From the NCBI RefSeq assembly GCF_014852585.1, contig NZ_JACVBX010000003.1, positions 186,001 to 250,000 of the forward strand: 64,000 nucleotides of DNA. Direction: 5' to 3'. Below are positions 34,885 through 45,869 of the stretch, piece by piece; position 1 is the stretch's first letter; the number at the start of each line of letters is the position of its first letter. Made by a program: the position numbers and the translations under genes. The notes under the pieces were generated by a model. That model saw nothing but the letters and a program-made list of their open reading frames with translations. It was not told the DNA's origin and did not search any database. This DNA comes from Pseudomonas sp. PDM18 (GTDB lineage Bacteria > Pseudomonadota > Gammaproteobacteria > Pseudomonadales > Pseudomonadaceae).

Positions 34885-35085
34885 GCAAGGGCCTCATCCG
34901 AATGACGGAATGTCCTGCAGAAGGGTCCGCAGGAGCGTTGGGCCACCATAGCCAAGGATGAACGAGTGTTCAACAGCGTTTTCCGACATCAGCCATGTCG
35001 TTTTCAGACCGTTCTCACGCCTCCCGCTCATTCTTCGGGTACTGCGTGTCGCAAGTTCGACCGACGAACGGAATCACGACATCCA

Positions 35086-35102
35086 CTTAACGGCTTCTTA
35101 AC
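35086..35102 (+). promoter_or_regulatory. PmrA-box-like direct repeat upstream of arnB
   Basis: CTTAAC-GGCTT-CTTAAC: two hexamers with an 11-base period, matching the PmrA consensus (YTTAAK-N5-YTTAAK) except for the last base of each. It lies 62 bp upstream of the arnB ATG, where it could overlap the -35 region. PmrAB control of arn is established in P. aeruginosa; binding here is inferred. Confidence 0.65.
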
Positions 35103-35163
35103 GATCTCCCCCGTAGCGTTCTCTCACCCCCTGACAGAGCCGTGACGGCCTTTGGAACACCAC

Positions 35164-36303
35164 ATGGAAATGCCCTTCCTCCCCTTCTCCCGCCCCAGCA
35201 TCGGCGAGGAGGAGATCCAGGCAGTCAATGAAGTCCTGCGCTCTGGCTGGATCACTACCGGACCGAAGAACGCCGAACTGGAACAACGCTTTGCCCAGTC
35301 GATCGGCTGCCGCCACGCCGTGGCACTGTCTTCCGCGACCGGCGGCATGCATCTGGCGCTGCTGGCCCTGGGCATCGGCCCAGGTGACGAGGTGATCACC
35401 CCGTCGCAAACCTGGGTTTCCACCGTCAACATGATCAGCCTGCTGGGCGCCACGCCGGTGTTCGTCGATGTCGACCGTGACACCTTGATGACCGACGCCG
35501 CGCGCATCGAGGCCGCGATCACCCCGCGTACCCGCGCCATCATCCCGGTGCACTACGCCGGCGCCGCCTGCGACATGGACCCGATCGACGAACTCGCCCT
35601 GCGCCATGGCATCCCCGTGATCGAGGACGCCGCCCACGCTGCCGGCACCTTCTACCGTGGCCGCCCGGTTGGCCAGCGCGGCACCGCGATCTTCTCCTTC
35701 CACGCGATCAAGAACCTCACCTGCGCCGAGGGCGCCATGTTCGTCACCGATGACGAAGTCCTGGCCAATCGCGTACGCACCCTGAAGTTCCATGGCCTGG
35801 GCGTCGACGCTTACGACCGCCTGACCCACGGCCGCAAGCCGCAGGCTCAGGTGGTGGAGCCGGGCTTCAAGTACAACCTCACCGACATCAACGCCGCCAT
35901 TGCCCTGGTCCAGTTGCCCAAGCTCGAAGCGATCAACGCCCGCCGCGCCGAACTGGCCGCCGGCTACGCCGAGCGCCTGGCGCACCTGCCCGTGCAACCG
36001 CTGGTGGTGCCGGACTACCCGCAGCATCACGCCTGGCACCTGTACGTCCTGCGCATCGACCAGGAGCGCTGCGGCATCGACCGCGAAGCCTTCATGCAGG
36101 GCCTGCAGCAACGCGGCATCGGCAGCGGCATTCACTTCATCGGCAGCCACCTGCACAGCTACTACCGCCAGCGCTACCCGCACGTGCAACTGCCCAACAC
36201 CGAGTGGAACTCCTCGCGGATCGTCTCCATCCCGCTGTTCCCCGACATGACCCAGGCCGACCAGGACCGTGTGGTCGACGCCATCGAAACCCTGCTCCGG
36301 TAA
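35164..36303 (+). CDS. arnB: UDP-Ara4O aminotransferase ArnB
   Basis: 379-residue cytoplasmic PLP enzyme of the DegT/DnrJ/EryC1 family. It converts UDP-4-keto-arabinose to UDP-L-Ara4N using glutamate. It begins [14 protein letters not shown], has [14 protein letters not shown], and the PLP lysine in [16 protein letters not shown] (about residue 184). Length equals E. coli ArnB. The ATG at 35164 is preferred over a TTG at 35152 by family length. First gene of the arnBCADTEF-ugd operon; arnC follows 7 bases after its stop. Confidence 0.95.
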   Translation: MEMPFLPFSRPSIGEEEIQAVNEVLRSGWITTGPKNAELEQRFAQSIGCRHAVALSSATGGMHLALLALGIGPGDEVITPSQTWVSTVNMISLLGATPVFVDVDRDTLMTDAARIEAAITPRTRAIIPVHYAGAACDMDPIDELALRHGIPVIEDAAHAAGTFYRGRPVGQRGTAIFSFHAIKNLTCAEGAMFVTDDEVLANRVRTLKFHGLGVDAYDRLTHGRKPQAQVVEPGFKYNLTDINAAIALVQLPKLEAINARRAELAAGYAERLAHLPVQPLVVPDYPQHHAWHLYVLRIDQERCGIDREAFMQGLQQRGIGSGIHFIGSHLHSYYRQRYPHVQLPNTEWNSSRIVSIPLFPDMTQADQDRVVDAIETLLR

Positions 36304-36310
36304 CGCCACC

Positions 36311-37315
36311 GTGAAACCCTATCCGATCAATCGTGTGTCCATCGTCATCCCGGTGTACAACGAAGAGGCCAGCCTGCCCGAGCTGCTGCGCCGCACCACC
36401 GCCGCCTGCGAACAGCTGGGCCGCGACTACGAGATCGTGCTGATCGACGACGGCAGCCGCGACAGCTCCGCCGACCTGCTGCAGGAAGCCGCACAGGCGC
36501 CGGGCAGCCACGTGGTTGCGGTGATCCTCAACCGCAACTACGGCCAGCACGCGGCGATCATGGCCGGCTTCGAGCAGTGCCAGGGCGACCTGGTGATCAC
36601 CCTCGACGCCGACCTGCAGAATCCGCCGGAAGAAATCCCGCGCCTGGTGGCCGAAGCCGCCAAGGGCTACGACGTCGTCGGCAGCGTGCGCCAGAAACGC
36701 CAGGACTCCGCCCTGCGCCGCTGGCCGTCGAAGCTGATCAACCTCGCCGTGCAGCGCTCCACCGGCGTGGCGATGAACGACTACGGCTGCATGCTGCGCG
36801 CTTATCGCTCGAGCATCGTCAAGGCGATGCTCGCCTGCCGCGAACGCAGCACCTTCATCCCGATCCTGGCCAACAGCTTCGCCCGCCACACCAGCGAGAT
36901 CCTCGTCGCCCACGCCGAGCGCGAGCACGGCGAGTCGAAGTACGACTTCCTGCGCCTGATCAACCTGATGTTCGACCTGGTCACCTGCATGACCACCTCG
37001 CCGCTGCGCCTGCTGTCCTTCGTCGGCGGGGGCATGGCGGTGGCCGGCTTCGCCTTTGCCCTGATGCTGCTGGTACTGCGCCTGCTGTTCGGCGCCGCCT
37101 GGGCCGGCCACGGCGTGTTCGTGCTGTTCGCCGTGTTGTTCATGTTCACCGGCGTGCAACTGGTCGGCATGGGCCTGCTCGGCGAGTACCTGGGCCGCAT
37201 GTACAACGACGTGCGAGCCCGTCCCCGCTTCTTCATCGAGCGCATCGTCCGCACCGAGACACCGCGCGCCCAGATCACCACTTCTTCCCCTTCTCTCGAG
37301 TCCATCCAGCCATGA
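36311..37315 (+). CDS. arnC: Undecaprenyl-phosphate Ara4FN transferase ArnC
   Basis: 334-residue GT2 glycosyltransferase with two C-terminal membrane segments (about 235-260 and 270-295). It transfers formylated Ara4N from UDP to undecaprenyl phosphate at the inner membrane. Nucleotide-binding [11 protein letters not shown] and [10 protein letters not shown], and the catalytic [12 protein letters not shown] are visible. The GTG start at 36311 fits the family N-terminus ([11 protein letters not shown]); the upstream open frame lies within arnB. It overlaps arnA by 4 bases. Confidence 0.95.
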   Translation: MKPYPINRVSIVIPVYNEEASLPELLRRTTAACEQLGRDYEIVLIDDGSRDSSADLLQEAAQAPGSHVVAVILNRNYGQHAAIMAGFEQCQGDLVITLDADLQNPPEEIPRLVAEAAKGYDVVGSVRQKRQDSALRRWPSKLINLAVQRSTGVAMNDYGCMLRAYRSSIVKAMLACRERSTFIPILANSFARHTSEILVAHAEREHGESKYDFLRLINLMFDLVTCMTTSPLRLLSFVGGGMAVAGFAFALMLLVLRLLFGAAWAGHGVFVLFAVLFMFTGVQLVGMGLLGEYLGRMYNDVRARPRFFIERIVRTETPRAQITTSSPSLESIQP

Positions 37316-39330
37316 CCCAGCAGACCATCGTCTTCGCCTACCACGACTTCGGCTGCGCCGGCATCGAAGCGCTGCTCGCCGCCGGTTACCAGATCGACGC
37401 CGTCTTCACTCACGCCGACGATCCCAAGGAAAACCGCTTCTATGGCTCCGTAGCGCAGCTCTGCGCGCGCCTGGGCATCCCGGTACACGCCCCGGAAGAC
37501 GTCAACCACCCGCTGTGGGTCGCACGCATCCGTGAGCTGCAGCCGCGGTACATCTTCTCCTTCTACTACCGCCACCTGCTCAGCGAAGAACTGCTGGCCT
37601 GCGCCGCCAAGGGCGCCTACAACCTGCATGGCTCGCTGCTGCCGCGCTACCGTGGCCGCGCCCCGGCCAACTGGGTGCTGGTCAACGGCGAGACCGAGAC
37701 CGGCGTGACCCTGCACCGCATGGTCACGCGCGCCGATGCCGGCGGCATCCTCGCCCAGCAGAGCGTTGCCATCGGCGCCGACGACACCGCCCTGGTGCTG
37801 CACGGCAAGCTGCGCGAAGCCACCCGCGAGCTGCTCGCCTCCGCCCTGCCGCGCCTGGCGCGCGGCGAGCTGCAGGAAGTCGCCCAGGACGAATCCCGCG
37901 CCAGCTACTTCGGTCGCCGCACCCCGGCGGACGGCCAACTCGACTGGAAACGCCCGGCCCGCGAACTGCACAACCTGGTGCGCGCCGTGACCCAGCCCTA
38001 CCCCGGCGCCTTCGCCCCGGTGGGCGATCGCAAGCTGATCGTCTGGAGCTCGCGCGTCGCTGCCGGCAACAACGGCATGGCACCCGGCTCGGTGCTGTCG
38101 GTCGATCCCCTGCGCATCGCCTGCGGCGAAGACTCGCTGGAAATCCTCTCCGGCCAGCAGAATGACAGCGGCCTGTTCCTCGCCGGCCCGCAACTGGCCC
38201 GCGAGATGGGCCTGGTGGATGGCTCGCGCCTGCACGGCGCCGTCGGCAAGCCCAAGCGCAAGACCCGCGTGCTGATCCTCGGCGTCAACGGTTTCATCGG
38301 CAACCACCTGTCCGAGCGCCTGCTGCGTGACGGCAACTACGAGGTCTATGGCCTGGACATCGGCTCCGACGCCATCGAGCGCCTGAAAGGCAACCCGGAC
38401 TTCCACTTCGTCGAAGGCGACATCAGCATCCACACCGAGTGGATCGAGTACCACATCAAGAAGTGCGACGTGGTCCTGCCGCTGGTGGCCATCGCCACGC
38501 CCATCGAATACACCCGCAACCCGCTGCGCGTGTTCGAGCTGGACTTCGAGGAAAACCTCAAGCTGGTCCGCTACTGCGTGAAGTACAACAAGCGCGTGAT
38601 CTTCCCGTCCACCTCCGAGGTGTACGGCATGTGCACCGACGCCAACTTCGACGAGGACACCTCCAACCTCATCGTCGGCCCAATCAATAAGCAGCGCTGG
38701 ATCTACTCGGTCTCCAAGCAATTGCTCGACCGCGTCATCTGGGCCTACGGCCAGAAAGGCCTGAAGTTCTCGCTGTTCCGTCCGTTCAACTGGATGGGCC
38801 CGCGCCTGGACCGCCTGGACTCGGCCCGTATCGGCAGCTCCCGCGCCATTACCCAGCTGATCCTGCACCTCGTGGAAGGCACCCCGATCCGCCTGGTAGA
38901 CGGCGGCGAGCAGAAGCGCTGCTTCACCGACGTGGATGACGGCATCGAGGCGCTGGCACGCATCATCGACAACGAAGGCGGCCGCTGCGACGGGCAGATC
39001 GTCAACATCGGCAACCCGGATAACGAAGCCAGCATCCGCCAGTTGGGCGAAGAGCTGCTGCGCCAGTTCGAGGCCCACCCGCTGCGCGACCAGTTCCCGC
39101 CCTTCGCCGGCTTCCGCGAAGTGGAAAGCCGCAGCTTCTATGGCGACGGCTACCAGGACGTGTCGCACCGCAAGCCGAGCATCGAGAATGCCCGTCGCCT
39201 GCTGAACTGGCAGCCCACCGTCGAGCTGTCCGAGACCATCGGCAAGACCCTGGACTTCTTCCTCCGCGAAGCCCTGGCCGAGCGCGTCGGCGGCCAGCCT
39301 CACGCCGTCCCGCTGAAAAGCATCGCCTGA
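37312..39330 (+). CDS. arnA: Bifunctional UDP-Ara4N formyltransferase/UDP-GlcA decarboxylase ArnA
   Basis: 672-residue cytoplasmic enzyme. The N-terminal domain (about 1-305) formylates UDP-L-Ara4N with N10-formyl-THF: catalytic N-x-H in [17 protein letters not shown] (about residues 102-104) and the Asp in [11 protein letters not shown]. The C-terminal SDR domain (about 318-672) oxidatively decarboxylates UDP-glucuronate: [15 protein letters not shown] for [11 protein letters not shown] and the [11 protein letters not shown]yr/Lys pair. The ATG overlaps the arnC stop as ATGA, and the arnA stop overlaps the arnD ATG (TGATG). Confidence 0.96.
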   Translation: MTQQTIVFAYHDFGCAGIEALLAAGYQIDAVFTHADDPKENRFYGSVAQLCARLGIPVHAPEDVNHPLWVARIRELQPRYIFSFYYRHLLSEELLACAAKGAYNLHGSLLPRYRGRAPANWVLVNGETETGVTLHRMVTRADAGGILAQQSVAIGADDTALVLHGKLREATRELLASALPRLARGELQEVAQDESRASYFGRRTPADGQLDWKRPARELHNLVRAVTQPYPGAFAPVGDRKLIVWSSRVAAGNNGMAPGSVLSVDPLRIACGEDSLEILSGQQNDSGLFLAGPQLAREMGLVDGSRLHGAVGKPKRKTRVLILGVNGFIGNHLSERLLRDGNYEVYGLDIGSDAIERLKGNPDFHFVEGDISIHTEWIEYHIKKCDVVLPLVAIATPIEYTRNPLRVFELDFEENLKLVRYCVKYNKRVIFPSTSEVYGMCTDANFDEDTSNLIVGPINKQRWIYSVSKQLLDRVIWAYGQKGLKFSLFRPFNWMGPRLDRLDSARIGSSRAITQLILHLVEGTPIRLVDGGEQKRCFTDVDDGIEALARIIDNEGGRCDGQIVNIGNPDNEASIRQLGEELLRQFEAHPLRDQFPPFAGFREVESRSFYGDGYQDVSHRKPSIENARRLLNWQPTVELSETIGKTLDFFLREALAERVGGQPHAVPLKSIA

Positions 39331-40214
39331 TGCGGGCAGGACTGCGCATCGATGTCGACACCTACCGCGGCACCCGTGACGGTGTGCCGCGGCTGCTGGA
39401 CATGCTCGAGGAAGCCGACGTCAAGGCGACCTTCTTCTTCAGCGTCGGCCCCGACAACATGGGGCGCCACCTATGGCGCCTGATCCGCCCGCAGTTCCTG
39501 TGGAAGATGCTGCGCTCCAACGCCGCCGGGCTTTATGGCTGGGACATTCTCCTGGCCGGCACCGCCTGGCCGGGCAAGCCGATCGGCCGCGACCTGGGCC
39601 ACCTGATGCGGCGCGCCCAGGACGCCGGCCACGAAGTCGGCCTGCACGCCTGGGACCACCATGGCTGGCAGGCCAACGCCGGCCGCTGGAGCGCGCAGCA
39701 ACTGGAGCAGCAGATCCGCCGTGGCGTGGATACCCTCGCCGACATCCTCGGCAACCCGGTGGAGTGCTCGGCGGTGGCCGGCTGGCGCGCCGACGAGCGC
39801 ACCGTGGAAGCCAAGGAGCGCTTCGGCTTTCGCTACAACAGCGATTGCCGCGGGAGCTCTCTGTTCCGCCCGCGCCTGGCCGACGGCCGCGCCGGCACCC
39901 CGCAGATCCCGGTGGATATGCCCACCTTCGACGAAGTCGTCGGTCCGCAGGTCGCGCCGTCCGCCTTCAATGACTACATCCTTTCCCGTTTCGACATGGA
40001 CGCCTTGAACGTGTACACCATTCACGCCGAGGTCGAAGGCATTCTCATGGCCCACGACTTCCGCCGCTTGCTGGCCCAGGCACGGGCCGGCGGCATCCGC
40101 TTCGTTCCGCTGGGCCGTCTGCTGCCGGACGACCCGACCACCCTGCCCGTCGCCAGCCTGGTGCGCGGCGAACTGGCCGGCCGCGAAGGCTGGCTGGGGG
40201 TGCAGCACGCATGA
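39330..40214 (+). CDS. arnD: 4-deoxy-4-formamido-L-arabinose-phosphoundecaprenol deformylase ArnD
   Basis: 294-residue NodB-fold metal hydrolase. It removes the formyl group from undecaprenyl-P-Ara4FN before flipping. The N-terminal [19 protein letters not shown] contains the catalytic Asp, followed by [11 protein letters not shown], and HAWDHHGWQ gives the metal-binding histidines. TIHAEVEGI near the C-terminus completes the active site. Start and stop overlap arnA and arnT, so translation is coupled. Confidence 0.95.
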   Translation: MRAGLRIDVDTYRGTRDGVPRLLDMLEEADVKATFFFSVGPDNMGRHLWRLIRPQFLWKMLRSNAAGLYGWDILLAGTAWPGKPIGRDLGHLMRRAQDAGHEVGLHAWDHHGWQANAGRWSAQQLEQQIRRGVDTLADILGNPVECSAVAGWRADERTVEAKERFGFRYNSDCRGSSLFRPRLADGRAGTPQIPVDMPTFDEVVGPQVAPSAFNDYILSRFDMDALNVYTIHAEVEGILMAHDFRRLLAQARAGGIRFVPLGRLLPDDPTTLPVASLVRGELAGREGWLGVQHA

Positions 40215-41857
40215 AGCGCCTGGCCTACCCGTCCCTGCTAGCCGCCTTCGTACTGTGCATCCTGCTGCCGATGGCCTTCCACGGGCTGTGGATTCCCGAC
40301 GAGTCGCGCAATGCGCAGATCAGCCAGGCCATGCTGCAGAGTGGCGACTGGGTGTCCCCGCATCTGCTTGGCCTGCGTTACTTCGAGAAGCCCACCGGCG
40401 GCTACTGGCTGACCGCTGCCAGCCAGGCCGTGTTCGGCCAGAACCTTTTCGGCGTGCATTTCGGCTCGGCGCTGGTCACCGCCCTAAGCACCTTGCTGGT
40501 CAGCCTGATCGCCCGCCGGTTGTGGAACGACCCGCGTCGCACCTGGGCCGCGGGCCTGTTCTACCTGAGTTTCGGGCTGATCGCCGGGCAAGCCGGCTAC
40601 GCCAACCTCGATCCCCAGTTCACCTTCTGCGTGAATCTCAGCCTCGGTGCCCTGTGGTTCGCCTTCGACGCCAGGACCACCCGTGGACGCTTCGCCGCCT
40701 GGAGCCTGATCGGCGCAGCCTGTGCCTTCGGCCTCATGACCAAGGGCTTCCTCGCCTTCCTGCTGCCGGTGATCGTCGGCCTTCCATACGCATTGCTGCA
40801 GAAGCGCTTTGGCGATTTGCTGCGCTACGGTCTGCTGGCCGTTCTGGTAGCGATTCTGGTGAGCGCGCCCTGGGCCCTGATGATCCACGCCCGCGAGCCG
40901 GACTTCTGGAACTTCTTCTTCTGGAACGAGCACATTCGCCGCTTCGCCGCCGAAGACGCCCAGCACGGTCGACCGATCTGGTTCTTCGTGCCTCTGCTGT
41001 TCGCCAGCGCACTGCCTTGGGCGGTGCTGATCATCCCGGCGCTGCGCAACGGCATGCAGGGGTGGCGCGACTCCAAGCTGGTATTCCTGCTGCTGTGGTT
41101 CGTCATGCCGTTCCTGTTCTTCAGCCTGGCCAAGGGCAAGCTGCCGACCTACATCATGCCCTGCTTCGCCCCGCTCGCCCTGCTGATGGCCGATGCCATC
41201 GGCCGTGCGTTGCAGCAGCGCAGGCTGATCGCGCTGAAACTCAACGGCGCGCTCAACCTGCTGCTGGGCAGCAGCGCGCTGGCCGGCCTGGTGTTCATGC
41301 AGGCTCGCCACCCGCAGTACCACGACGAACTGCCCAGCGTGCTGATGATCGCCCTGGTCTGCGTCGTCTGGCTGCTGGCCGGCCTGCTGCAGCTGCTGCA
41401 GCCCAATCGCTACTGGGCGGCGCCGGCCTTTGCGGCCTGGCTGCTGGTGGCACTGGTCCCCAATGCGCTGCCGAACAAGATGGTCAACAGCAAGATGCCC
41501 GACCAGTTCATCGCCGAGCACCTGGAGCAGCTCAAGGGCGCTCACAGCCTCATGAGCAACGACCTGGGCGCCGCGACCGCACTTGCCTGGCGCACCCAGC
41601 GCAGCGATATCACGCTGTTCAACACCGAAGGCGAGCTGAAGTTCGGCCTGGGTTATCCCGAAGGCCATGGCCGCAGCATAGCCCCTGAAGACATCCACGC
41701 CTGGATCGAGCGCGAGCGCGCCGAAGGCCCCATCGGCGTGATCATGCGGGTCAACAGCGCCAGCGACGAAGCCGAACTGGCCATGCTGCCCAGCGACGCC
41801 ATCAGCTACCGGCAGAACCACCTGGTGGTCCTGCTGATTCCGCAGGCCAAGCCATGA
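40211..41857 (+). CDS. arnT: Lipid A L-Ara4N transferase ArnT
   Basis: 548-residue polytopic inner-membrane glycosyltransferase (GT83). On the periplasmic side it moves L-Ara4N from undecaprenyl phosphate to lipid A phosphates, lowering negative charge and giving polymyxin resistance. It has the N-terminal catalytic loop [20 protein letters not shown] with the D/E pair, [11 protein letters not shown], about 12 membrane segments up to about residue 430, and a soluble C-terminal domain. It overlaps arnD and arnE by 4 bases each. Confidence 0.95.
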   Translation: MKRLAYPSLLAAFVLCILLPMAFHGLWIPDESRNAQISQAMLQSGDWVSPHLLGLRYFEKPTGGYWLTAASQAVFGQNLFGVHFGSALVTALSTLLVSLIARRLWNDPRRTWAAGLFYLSFGLIAGQAGYANLDPQFTFCVNLSLGALWFAFDARTTRGRFAAWSLIGAACAFGLMTKGFLAFLLPVIVGLPYALLQKRFGDLLRYGLLAVLVAILVSAPWALMIHAREPDFWNFFFWNEHIRRFAAEDAQHGRPIWFFVPLLFASALPWAVLIIPALRNGMQGWRDSKLVFLLLWFVMPFLFFSLAKGKLPTYIMPCFAPLALLMADAIGRALQQRRLIALKLNGALNLLLGSSALAGLVFMQARHPQYHDELPSVLMIALVCVVWLLAGLLQLLQPNRYWAAPAFAAWLLVALVPNALPNKMVNSKMPDQFIAEHLEQLKGAHSLMSNDLGAATALAWRTQRSDITLFNTEGELKFGLGYPEGHGRSIAPEDIHAWIERERAEGPIGVIMRVNSASDEAELAMLPSDAISYRQNHLVVLLIPQAKP

Positions 41858-42198
41858 CCGCCCTGCTGCTGGCCGGAGTCTGCCTGCTCACCTGCATGGG
41901 CCAGCTGGCGCAGAAATTCGCGGTGGAAAGCTGGCGCGATGCTCCTTCAAGCATGGCTGCGAAACTCTTCTCGCCCTGGCTGCTGCTGGCCGTCGCCTGC
42001 CTGGGGGTCGGCCTGCTCCTCTGGCTGCTGGTCCTGCAGCGCCTGGAAGTGGGCGTCGCCTACCCCATGCTGAGCCTGAACTTCGTGCTGGTGACGCTGC
42101 TGGCAAGCCGCCTGTTCGGCGAGCGCATCGATGCGCGCCACTGGTTCGGCGTGGCGCTGATCGTCGGCGGCGTCGCCCTTCTGGGGATGCACTCGTGA
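41854..42198 (+). CDS. arnE: Undecaprenyl-P-Ara4N flippase subunit ArnE
   Basis: 114-residue, four-helix small membrane protein of the SMR/EamA type. With ArnF it flips undecaprenyl-P-L-Ara4N across the inner membrane. [25 protein letters not shown] is a typical SMR-like segment. Overlaps arnT and arnF by 4 bases each. Confidence 0.92.
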   Translation: MTALLLAGVCLLTCMGQLAQKFAVESWRDAPSSMAAKLFSPWLLLAVACLGVGLLLWLLVLQRLEVGVAYPMLSLNFVLVTLLASRLFGERIDARHWFGVALIVGGVALLGMHS

Positions 42199-42623
42199 AG
42201 CGCGGCATCGCTTTCGCTCTGGGCAGCGTACTGCTGGTGAGCGGCGCGCAGCTGGGCATGCGCTGGAGCATGACGCGCCTGCCGTCGCACTGGCCGTTCG
42301 ACCTCGCGCAACTGGACCTTGCCGCCCTGTCGGCGCTGGCCGGCGCGGTCCTGGCCTATGCGCTGTCGATGCTCAGCTGGCTGCTCGCCCTCAAACACCT
42401 GCCGCTGAGCCGCGCCTATTCGTTGCTGAGCCTGAGCTATGCGTTCGTCTACCTCGGCGCCGCCTTGCTGCCGGGCTTCGGCGAGCCCCTGAGCCTGCAG
42501 CGCACCCTGGGTGTCGCCCTGGTGATTGCCGGCGTGATCGCAATCAACGCACCACGCCGCCCTGACAGAACAACCGTCATCAAACCCAGCGACGCTCGCT
42601 CCGAGCGCGCGCAGTTCGACTGA
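42195..42623 (+). CDS. arnF: Undecaprenyl-P-Ara4N flippase subunit ArnF
   Basis: 142-residue membrane protein with four hydrophobic segments, partner of Arn[24 protein letters not shown] matches the family. The C-terminal tail after residue 120 is hydrophilic and Arg/Asp-rich, slightly longer than usual. The stop is 40 bases before the ugd start. Confidence 0.92.
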   Translation: MKRGIAFALGSVLLVSGAQLGMRWSMTRLPSHWPFDLAQLDLAALSALAGAVLAYALSMLSWLLALKHLPLSRAYSLLSLSYAFVYLGAALLPGFGEPLSLQRTLGVALVIAGVIAINAPRRPDRTTVIKPSDARSERAQFD

Positions 42624-42663
42624 CCCCAATCCCGCTTCGAGTCCCTATCCGGGAGAGCACAAC

Positions 42664-44046
42664 ATGAAAATCAGCGTATTCGGAATCGGTTATGTGGGCC
42701 TGGTGCAGGCCGCGGTCATGGCCGAAGTGGGCCACGACGTCCTGTGCATGGACATCGACGAAGACAAGATCGCCAAGCTCAAGCGCGGCCAGATCAGCAT
42801 CTTCGAACCGGGTCTCGCCGAGCTGGTAAAGGACAACCTGGAAGCCGGCCGCCTGCGTTTCACCAGCGACGTCGCCGAGGCCGCCGGCCATGGTCGCGTG
42901 CAGTTCATCGCCGTCGGCACCCCACCGCTGCCCGATGGCTCGGCCGACCTGCGCGCCGTACTGGCGGTGGCCGAAGGCATCGCCCGCCACCGCACCCAAC
43001 CGGTGATCATCGTCGAGAAGTCCACGGTGCCGGTGGGCACTGGCGACCGCGTGAAGACCAAGGTGCTGGCGGTGCTCGCCGAAGCAGGCCGCAGCCTGGA
43101 CTTCGAGATCGTCTCCAACCCCGAGTTCCTCAAGGAAGGCTCGGCGCTGGCCGACTGCCGCAAACCCGACCGCATCGTCATCGGCTGCGAAAGCGCCGAG
43201 GTGCTGGACGTGATGCGCGAGATCTACGAGCCGTTCAACCGCAACCACGACCGCATCCTGAGCATGAACCTGCGCAGCGCGGAACTGACCAAGTACGCCG
43301 CCAACTGCATGCTCGCCACCAAGATCAGCTTCATCAACCAGATCGCCGAGCTGGCCGAGCACCTGGGCGCCGACATCGAGGCGGTACGCCAGGGCATGGG
43401 CGCCGACCCGCGCATCGGCTACCACTTCATCTACCCCGGCTGCGGCTACGGCGGCTCGTGCTTCCCCAAGGACGTCCAGGCCCTGATCCAGAGCGCCGAG
43501 GAAGCCCACTGCTCCAGTGACCTGCTGCGCGCGGTGGAAGCAGTGAACCAGCGGCAGAAGAGCAAGCTGTTCGAGCGCATCCGCAGCTATTACGGCGGCA
43601 AGCTCAAGGGCCGCACCTTCGCGCTCTGGGGCCTGTCGTTCAAGCCCAACACCGACGACATGCGCGACGCCCCCAGCCGCACCCTGATGGAGGCCCTATG
43701 GGAAGCCGGCGCCAAGGTCCGCGCCTTCGACCCCGAAGCCATGCCCGAAGCGCAGCGCCTGTACGGCCACGATGAACGCCTGACCTTGATGGGCACGCCG
43801 GAAGCCACCCTGGGCGGCGCCGATGCGCTGGTGATCTGCACCGAGTGGCGGCAGTTCAAGGCACCGGATTTCGAGCTGGTGGCCAGCCGCCTGAAGACGC
43901 CGGTGATCTTCGACGGGCGCAACCTATTCGACCCCGAGCGCGTGGCACGCTATGGCTTCGAGTACTTCCCCATGGGCCGCGGCGACTCGCACCGCCTGCC
44001 GGTGCCGGCGCAGGCCGCCGAGCAACGTCACCGACGCAGCGCCTGA
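42664..44046 (+). CDS. ugd: UDP-glucose 6-dehydrogenase
   Basis: 460-residue cytoplasmic enzyme that oxidises UDP-glucose to UDP-glucuronate, the precursor used by ArnA. The NAD-binding GIGYVGLVQAAVMAEVGHDV is N-terminal; VEKSTVPVGTG, the catalytic cysteine in YPGCGYGGSCFPKDV (about residue 264) and LWGLSFKPNTDDMRDAPS identify the family. AGAGAG-type ribosome site (GGGAGAGCACAAC) precedes the ATG. Its position after arnF matches PA3559. A hairpin follows the stop. Confidence 0.95.
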   Translation: MKISVFGIGYVGLVQAAVMAEVGHDVLCMDIDEDKIAKLKRGQISIFEPGLAELVKDNLEAGRLRFTSDVAEAAGHGRVQFIAVGTPPLPDGSADLRAVLAVAEGIARHRTQPVIIVEKSTVPVGTGDRVKTKVLAVLAEAGRSLDFEIVSNPEFLKEGSALADCRKPDRIVIGCESAEVLDVMREIYEPFNRNHDRILSMNLRSAELTKYAANCMLATKISFINQIAELAEHLGADIEAVRQGMGADPRIGYHFIYPGCGYGGSCFPKDVQALIQSAEEAHCSSDLLRAVEAVNQRQKSKLFERIRSYYGGKLKGRTFALWGLSFKPNTDDMRDAPSRTLMEALWEAGAKVRAFDPEAMPEAQRLYGHDERLTLMGTPEATLGGADALVICTEWRQFKAPDFELVASRLKTPVIFDGRNLFDPERVARYGFEYFPMGRGDSHRLPVPAQAAEQRHRRSA

Positions 44047-44060
44047 CCCAAGCTGAACCA

Positions 44061-44087
44061 GCAGGAGCGGACTTCGTCCGCTCCTGC
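44061..44087. terminator. Hairpin between convergent ugd and fruA
   Basis: GCAGGAGCGGAC-TTC-GTCCGCTCCTGC, a 12-bp perfect stem 14 bases after the ugd stop. It lacks a T-run, and its arms resemble a Pseudomonas REP (GGAGCGGACTTCGTCCGC), so it may be a REP element acting as a bidirectional stop. Confidence 0.6.
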
Positions 44088-44103
44088 GTCAGTGCAAGCT
44101 CCG

Positions 44104-45849
44104 TTACACCTGCCCCATCGCCATCATCGGCGCCGCCTCGCCGCGCTTGAGCAGCGCATAGAGCACCCCGGTCACCACACTGCCCGCGGCAATCGCCAGC
44201 AGGTAGAGCAACGCGTGGTTGATCGCATTGGGGATCAGCAGCACGAACAGCCCCCCGTGGGGCGCAAGCAGCTTGCAGCCGAACAGCATCGACAGCGCAC
44301 CGGTCAGCGCACCGCCGGCGATGCTCGCCGGGATCACCCGCAGCGGGTCCTTAGCGGCGAAGGGAATCGCCCCCTCGGAAATGAAACACAGCCCCAACAC
44401 CAGCGCCGCCTTGCCCGCCTCACGCTCGCTCTGGGCGAACTTGCGCCGCGCCAGCAGCGTGGCGATACCCATGCCGATGGGCGGGACCATACCGCCAGCC
44501 ATCACCGCCGCCATCGGCGCATAACTCTGCGACGCGAGCAGTCCCACCGAGAACGCGTAGGCCGCCTTGTTGATCGGCCCGCCCAGGTCTACACACATCA
44601 TCCCGCCCAGCAGCAGGCCGAGCAGGATGGCGTTGGTGGTGCCCATGCCCGCGAGAAAGTCAGTGAGTGAACCCATCATCGCCGCCACCGGCGAACCCAC
44701 CACGTAGATCATCACCAACCCGGTGAACAGGCTGGCCAGCAAGGGGATGATCAGGATCGGCTTGAGCGCCGCGACGCTTGTCGGCAGTGGAAGCCACTGG
44801 GCAATCGCCCGCGCCGAATAGCCCGCGAGCAGGCCGGCGACTATGCCGCCAAGAAAGCCCGCGCCCAGCGTGCTCGCCAACAGCCCGCCGATCATCCCCG
44901 GCGCCAGGCCCGGACGGTCGGCGATGGACCAGGCGATATAGCCCGCGAGCATCGGCACCATCAGCTTGAACGCCGCGTCGCCGCCGATCTGCATCAGCGC
45001 CGCCGCCAGGGTGCCTTGCTGCTTGAAGGCCTCGATGCCGAAGACGAATGACAGCGCGATCAGCAAGCCGCCCGCTACCACCATCGGCAGCATAAAGGAC
45101 ACGCCGGTGAGCAGGTGCTTGTAGACCCCGCGCGCCTCATTCCTGGTTGGCGCCGCACTGCTGCCGGCAGATGAAGCGGACTCCACCGTCGCTTCCTTCA
45201 ATGCGCCTTCGATAGTCGCCTGCGGCTGCTTCAGCGCAACGCCAGTGCCACAACGGAAGATGCGCTTGCCGGCGAACCGCTCGGGGTTGACCTCAATATC
45301 GGCCGCCAGCAGCACCACATCGGCGGCCGCGATTTCTTCCGCGGTCAGCGGGTTGCGCGCGCCCACCGAGCCCTGGGTTTCCACCCGCAGCTCGATGCCC
45401 ATCTGCTGCGCCGTCTGCTGCAGCGCCTCGGCCGCCATGAAGGTGTGCGCCACACCCGTCGGGCAGGCGGTCACGGCAACGATCTTCGCTGCGCGCTCTG
45501 CTACGGCCGGCGCGCTCGAAGACTCACCGGGCTGCCAGACCTGCGCCTCTTCCTGCGCTCGCTGCAGGAAGCTGGCCGGCTCGGCCAGCGCCTCGGCAGG
45601 CCGGGCCTGGACCAGGCGCTTGCCGGCGAAGCGCGAAAGCTCCAGCGGCTGCGTACTGACCACCAGCACCCAATCGGCGGCGGCGATCTGGCCGTCGCTC
45701 AACTGGCGCTCCGGATGCTGCGGATCGCATTGTTCGACGCACACCGACCAGCCCAGGCGCTCGGCCGCCGCACGCAGCAGGCGAGCGCTGAGCACACTGG
45801 AAATCTGGCCGTTGGGGCAGGCCGTGATCAGGGCAAGGTTCATCGTCAT
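44104..45849 (-). CDS. fruA: Fructose PTS enzyme IIBC
   Basis: 581-residue inner-membrane fructose permease that imports fructose as fructose 1-phosphate. The N-terminus has a degenerate EIIB' domain (about 1-100, ITACPNGQISSVL), then an EIIB domain whose phosphorylated cysteine is in VTACPTGVAHTFMAAEAL (about residue 120), and the EIIC membrane domain (about 250-575) with FMLPMVVAGGLL and GGMMCVDLGGPINKAAY. Last gene of the fruI-fruK-fruA operon, as in PA3560. Confidence 0.95.
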   Translation of the reverse strand: MTMNLALITACPNGQISSVLSARLLRAAAERLGWSVCVEQCDPQHPERQLSDGQIAAADWVLVVSTQPLELSRFAGKRLVQARPAEALAEPASFLQRAQEEAQVWQPGESSSAPAVAERAAKIVAVTACPTGVAHTFMAAEALQQTAQQMGIELRVETQGSVGARNPLTAEEIAAADVVLLAADIEVNPERFAGKRIFRCGTGVALKQPQATIEGALKEATVESASSAGSSAAPTRNEARGVYKHLLTGVSFMLPMVVAGGLLIALSFVFGIEAFKQQGTLAAALMQIGGDAAFKLMVPMLAGYIAWSIADRPGLAPGMIGGLLASTLGAGFLGGIVAGLLAGYSARAIAQWLPLPTSVAALKPILIIPLLASLFTGLVMIYVVGSPVAAMMGSLTDFLAGMGTTNAILLGLLLGGMMCVDLGGPINKAAYAFSVGLLASQSYAPMAAVMAGGMVPPIGMGIATLLARRKFAQSEREAGKAALVLGLCFISEGAIPFAAKDPLRVIPASIAGGALTGALSMLFGCKLLAPHGGLFVLLIPNAINHALLYLLAIAAGSVVTGVLYALLKRGEAAPMMAMGQV

Positions 45850-45869
45850 ACCTCTTGTTGTTCTATCGC

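Noticed and set aside
36802..39303. 833-codon open frame antisense to arnC/arnA
   Set aside because: Antisense shadow; no ribosome site or family motif, and the sense strand holds the conserved arn genes.
44061..44087. Riboswitch or leader RNA before fruA
   Set aside because: It lies at the 3' ends of two convergent genes, so it can only act as a terminator or REP.
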